Below are positions 62,679-64,000 of a DNA stretch of 64,000 nt, one piece after another. Numbering within the stretch: position 1 is the stretch's first letter; the number at the start of each line of letters is the position of its first letter. The notes beneath the pieces were generated by a model. That model was given only the letters and a program-made list of their open reading frames with translations, did no database searches and was not told where the DNA came from. The translations under genes and the position numbers were made by a program. Source of the DNA: CAZWLY01 sp964634465 (GTDB taxonomy: Bacteria > Desulfobacterota > Desulfarculia > G963662305); assembly GCA_964634465.1 (NCBI GenBank), contig CAZWLY010000019.1, positions 1 through 64,000 of the forward strand. The letters are read 5' to 3'.

Positions 62679-63365
62679 ATGAATGTATACTGCGACGAAA
62701 GCCGACACACATCAAATCACGGAGATTCTTTTTTCGTAATAGGGGCTATTGAATGCCCAAGAAGCGAAAAAAGACGCATTATTCACCAAATAAATATTGC
62801 CAAAAGGCGACATGATACTCAAGGTGAATTCGGCTAGAAAAGACTGTCGCCAAACAAAAAAGATTTTTATTGGGAGCTCGTTGATTTATTTAGACGCGAA
62901 GAGTCTCTTCGTTTTCGTTGCATTGTCGTTGATAAAATAATTCTGGATCATAAACTATACAATAAAGGGGATGAGGAGCTAGGGTTTTATAAACTGTATT
63001 ACCAAATGCTCGTCCATTGGCTTCGTCCCAACCACTCATATAATATATATTTAGATTGGCAGAAGAATAGGGCGCATAGTCGCTTTGCTGACCTGAGAAG
63101 GATTCTCCAGGCTAAGCTGTCTGAACAATTGATCATAGAGTGTCTCGAACCGGTTAGTTCCCACAAAATGCTGCTAGTTCAACTAGTTGATCTGTTCATA
63201 GGGGCAGTGGGTTATGCTTGGAACAACAGGTGCACAAGCCATACAAAAATATCTTTTATACGGCATCTTGCTAGGGCCGTAAACTTGCCCCAGTTGAACG
63301 TTTCTACGCCTTTAACTGCCGTGAAGTTTAACATATTCCAGTTTTCAGGACGACGTAATGAGTGA
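62679..63365 (+). pseudogene. DUF3800 protein interrupted by an in-frame TAG
   Basis: Two open segments in one frame are separated only by TAG at 62835-62837. The first (MNVYCDESRHTSNHG, FFVIGAIECP) has the conserved N-terminal DES motif of DUF3800; the second (KRLSPNKKDFYWELVDLF, then a C-terminal VQLVDLFIGAVGYAWN) completes the fold, about 228 residues in total. Homologues have a Trp just before the KxSP segment, so TGG to TAG is the simplest cause. The DNA is AT-rich, unlike the arsS region beside it, suggesting lateral gain. DUF3800 proteins are RNase H-like and often near defence or mobile genes. The next gene overlaps its end. Confidence 0.65.
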
Positions 63366-63874
63366 GCATCTTTGGCCTTTTTTGCGGTTAAAGGCAAAAT
63401 CCAAAAAAGAACTCAAAGAACTTTACAAGAAAGTCTATTTAGATACTTATGTTAGGAGTCCCGACGGCAGTGAGATTGAAATATATGATTGGAAAAGGCG
63501 ACGAGTTTATTTTTTCGGGTAGCTTTGATCATGCGTTTAGCCGCAGTACAAATTATCGTTTCTCACCCGACCATGATATCGATTTTTCGGAGCAAAGAGC
63601 CCGTCGCATTTTATGGATTAAGGAGGTAGTTCAGTGCACGAAGGGAACGATAGGGCGATATGCTCAAATCAAAAAAGACTCTCGCGGAAGGATAGTGCAA
63701 AGACGAGTATTGGTAGTATTTGAAGAAAATTATGTTGTAGTCCTTGAACAGATGAAAAGAAGCCAGGACTTGAAATTTATTTCAGCCTTCCCCGCCGACC
63801 AGGACTATATAGAAAAAATCAGGAGGCGTGGCTTCTTGGAAAAAATAGAATGCCCCAGTCTTAATGGCGACTGA
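63358..63874 (+). pseudogene. Frameshifted BECR/PBECR-like (barnase-EndoU) nuclease-fold protein
   Basis: The ATG at 63358 overlaps the DUF3800 stop region and opens a 54-codon frame ending at TAG 63520-63522; the remaining protein (FDHAFSRSTNYRFSPDHD, RRILWIKEVVQ, RRVLVVFEENYVVVL) lies in the next frame down to 63874. Removing one T from the TTTTTT run at 63510-63515 joins them into about 171 residues. The C-terminal arrangement resembles the phage barnase-EndoU-colicin-RelE-like nuclease domain; that assignment is tentative. A toxin or defence role with the DUF3800 gene is a guess. Confidence 0.5.
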
Positions 63875-64000
63875 GGCGCTGCCACGGTCCTAAGCCTTTG
63901 GCAAAGGGCCACCAGCCTTTCGGCTTACTGTAAGTATAAGGACTCCCCGTACACATTTCAAGCTTTTTTCAAGCCATGCTATCTTAAAATACTTGGAACG
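63875..64000. other. AT-rich right edge without a gene
   Basis: There is a short GC-moderate stretch, then AT-rich sequence. No ORF, tRNA or clear hairpin terminator was recognised. Confidence 0.5.

Noticed and set aside
62835..62837. TAG in the DUF3800 gene read as pyrrolysine
   Set aside because: Pyrrolysine is confined mostly to methylamine methyltransferases; the TAG replaces a conserved Trp and the neighbouring gene is also broken, so a nonsense mutation is simpler.
1..64000. CRISPR arrays or insertion sequences
   Set aside because: No regularly spaced short repeats and no transposase genes were found; the repeats present are within coding sequence.

Overview
The window is GC-rich bacterial chromosome with short, dense operons on both strands. 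BamD with a lipobox, lipoprotein solute-binding proteins, a bacterial-type CODH/ACS (Wood-Ljungdahl) operon with a CooC-type maturase, thioredoxin/NADPH reductase, and two genes with in-frame UGA at selenocysteine positions suggest a Gram-negative strict anaerobe. The order ispG-proS-rel and the mix of sensor kinases fit a deltaproteobacterial (Desulfobacterota-like) lineage; that placement is inference.

Layout. 1-4.5 kb is an accessory segment: a MarR regulator with a SAM methyltransferase, then a large serine recombinase cassette (small ORF, DUF2924 protein, recombinase, ParB-like HTH protein). 5.0 kb holds tRNA-Asn(GTT), 5.2-6.4 kb a thiolase, and 6.5-11 kb a giant secreted multidomain protein with a papain-like domain and a 425-bp internal duplication. 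11.2-16.1 kb is ispG-proS-rel, facing rpmB. 16.8-26.3 kb carries an MBL-fold hydrolase, a diguanylate cyclase, flavin and ACT proteins, trxA-trxB-bamD, gcvH, a MoxR/NorQ ATPase with its VWA partner, and a small RHH-like protein. 26.5-30.7 kb carries a thioesterase, dnaN, dnaA and, divergently, cooC. 31.4-33.8 kb has two broken genes (NYN domain; class III cyclase). 34-43 kb is sensory: a PAS/GAF kinase with a receiver protein, a rhodanese-rubrerythrin fusion with UGA at its catalytic Cys, MgtC, and a hybrid kinase with an upstream solute-binding lipoprotein. 44.6-53.2 kb is the CODH/ACS operon acsD-[40-aa ORF]-cooS-acsB-acsC-acsE, followed by another hybrid kinase. 56.3-62.5 kb is an arsenosugar-type cluster (two glycosyltransferases, GNAT, MerA-like reductase, VTT membrane protein, AhpD-like protein, ArsS). 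62.6-63.9 kb is an AT-rich decaying island with two disrupted genes.

The most notable points are: (1) two probable selenoproteins, each with a stem-loop about 20 nt after the UGA bearing the same GGUC apical loop; (2) a shared C-terminal RVHRRNR peptide on an Ala/Lys/Glu-rich extension of AcsD and on a 40-aa protein encoded next to it inside the CODH/ACS operon; (3) hairpins in the leader and between genes of that operon; and (4) several frameshifted or nonsense-interrupted genes, some at homopolymers, which may be real decay or sequence errors.

Functionally, CooC loads nickel for CODH and/or ACS. AcsE passes the methyl group to the AcsC/AcsD corrinoid protein, and AcsB condenses methyl, CO and CoA. 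Thiolase, thioesterase, thioredoxin and GcvH are compatible with acetyl-CoA and C1 metabolism in the same cell.
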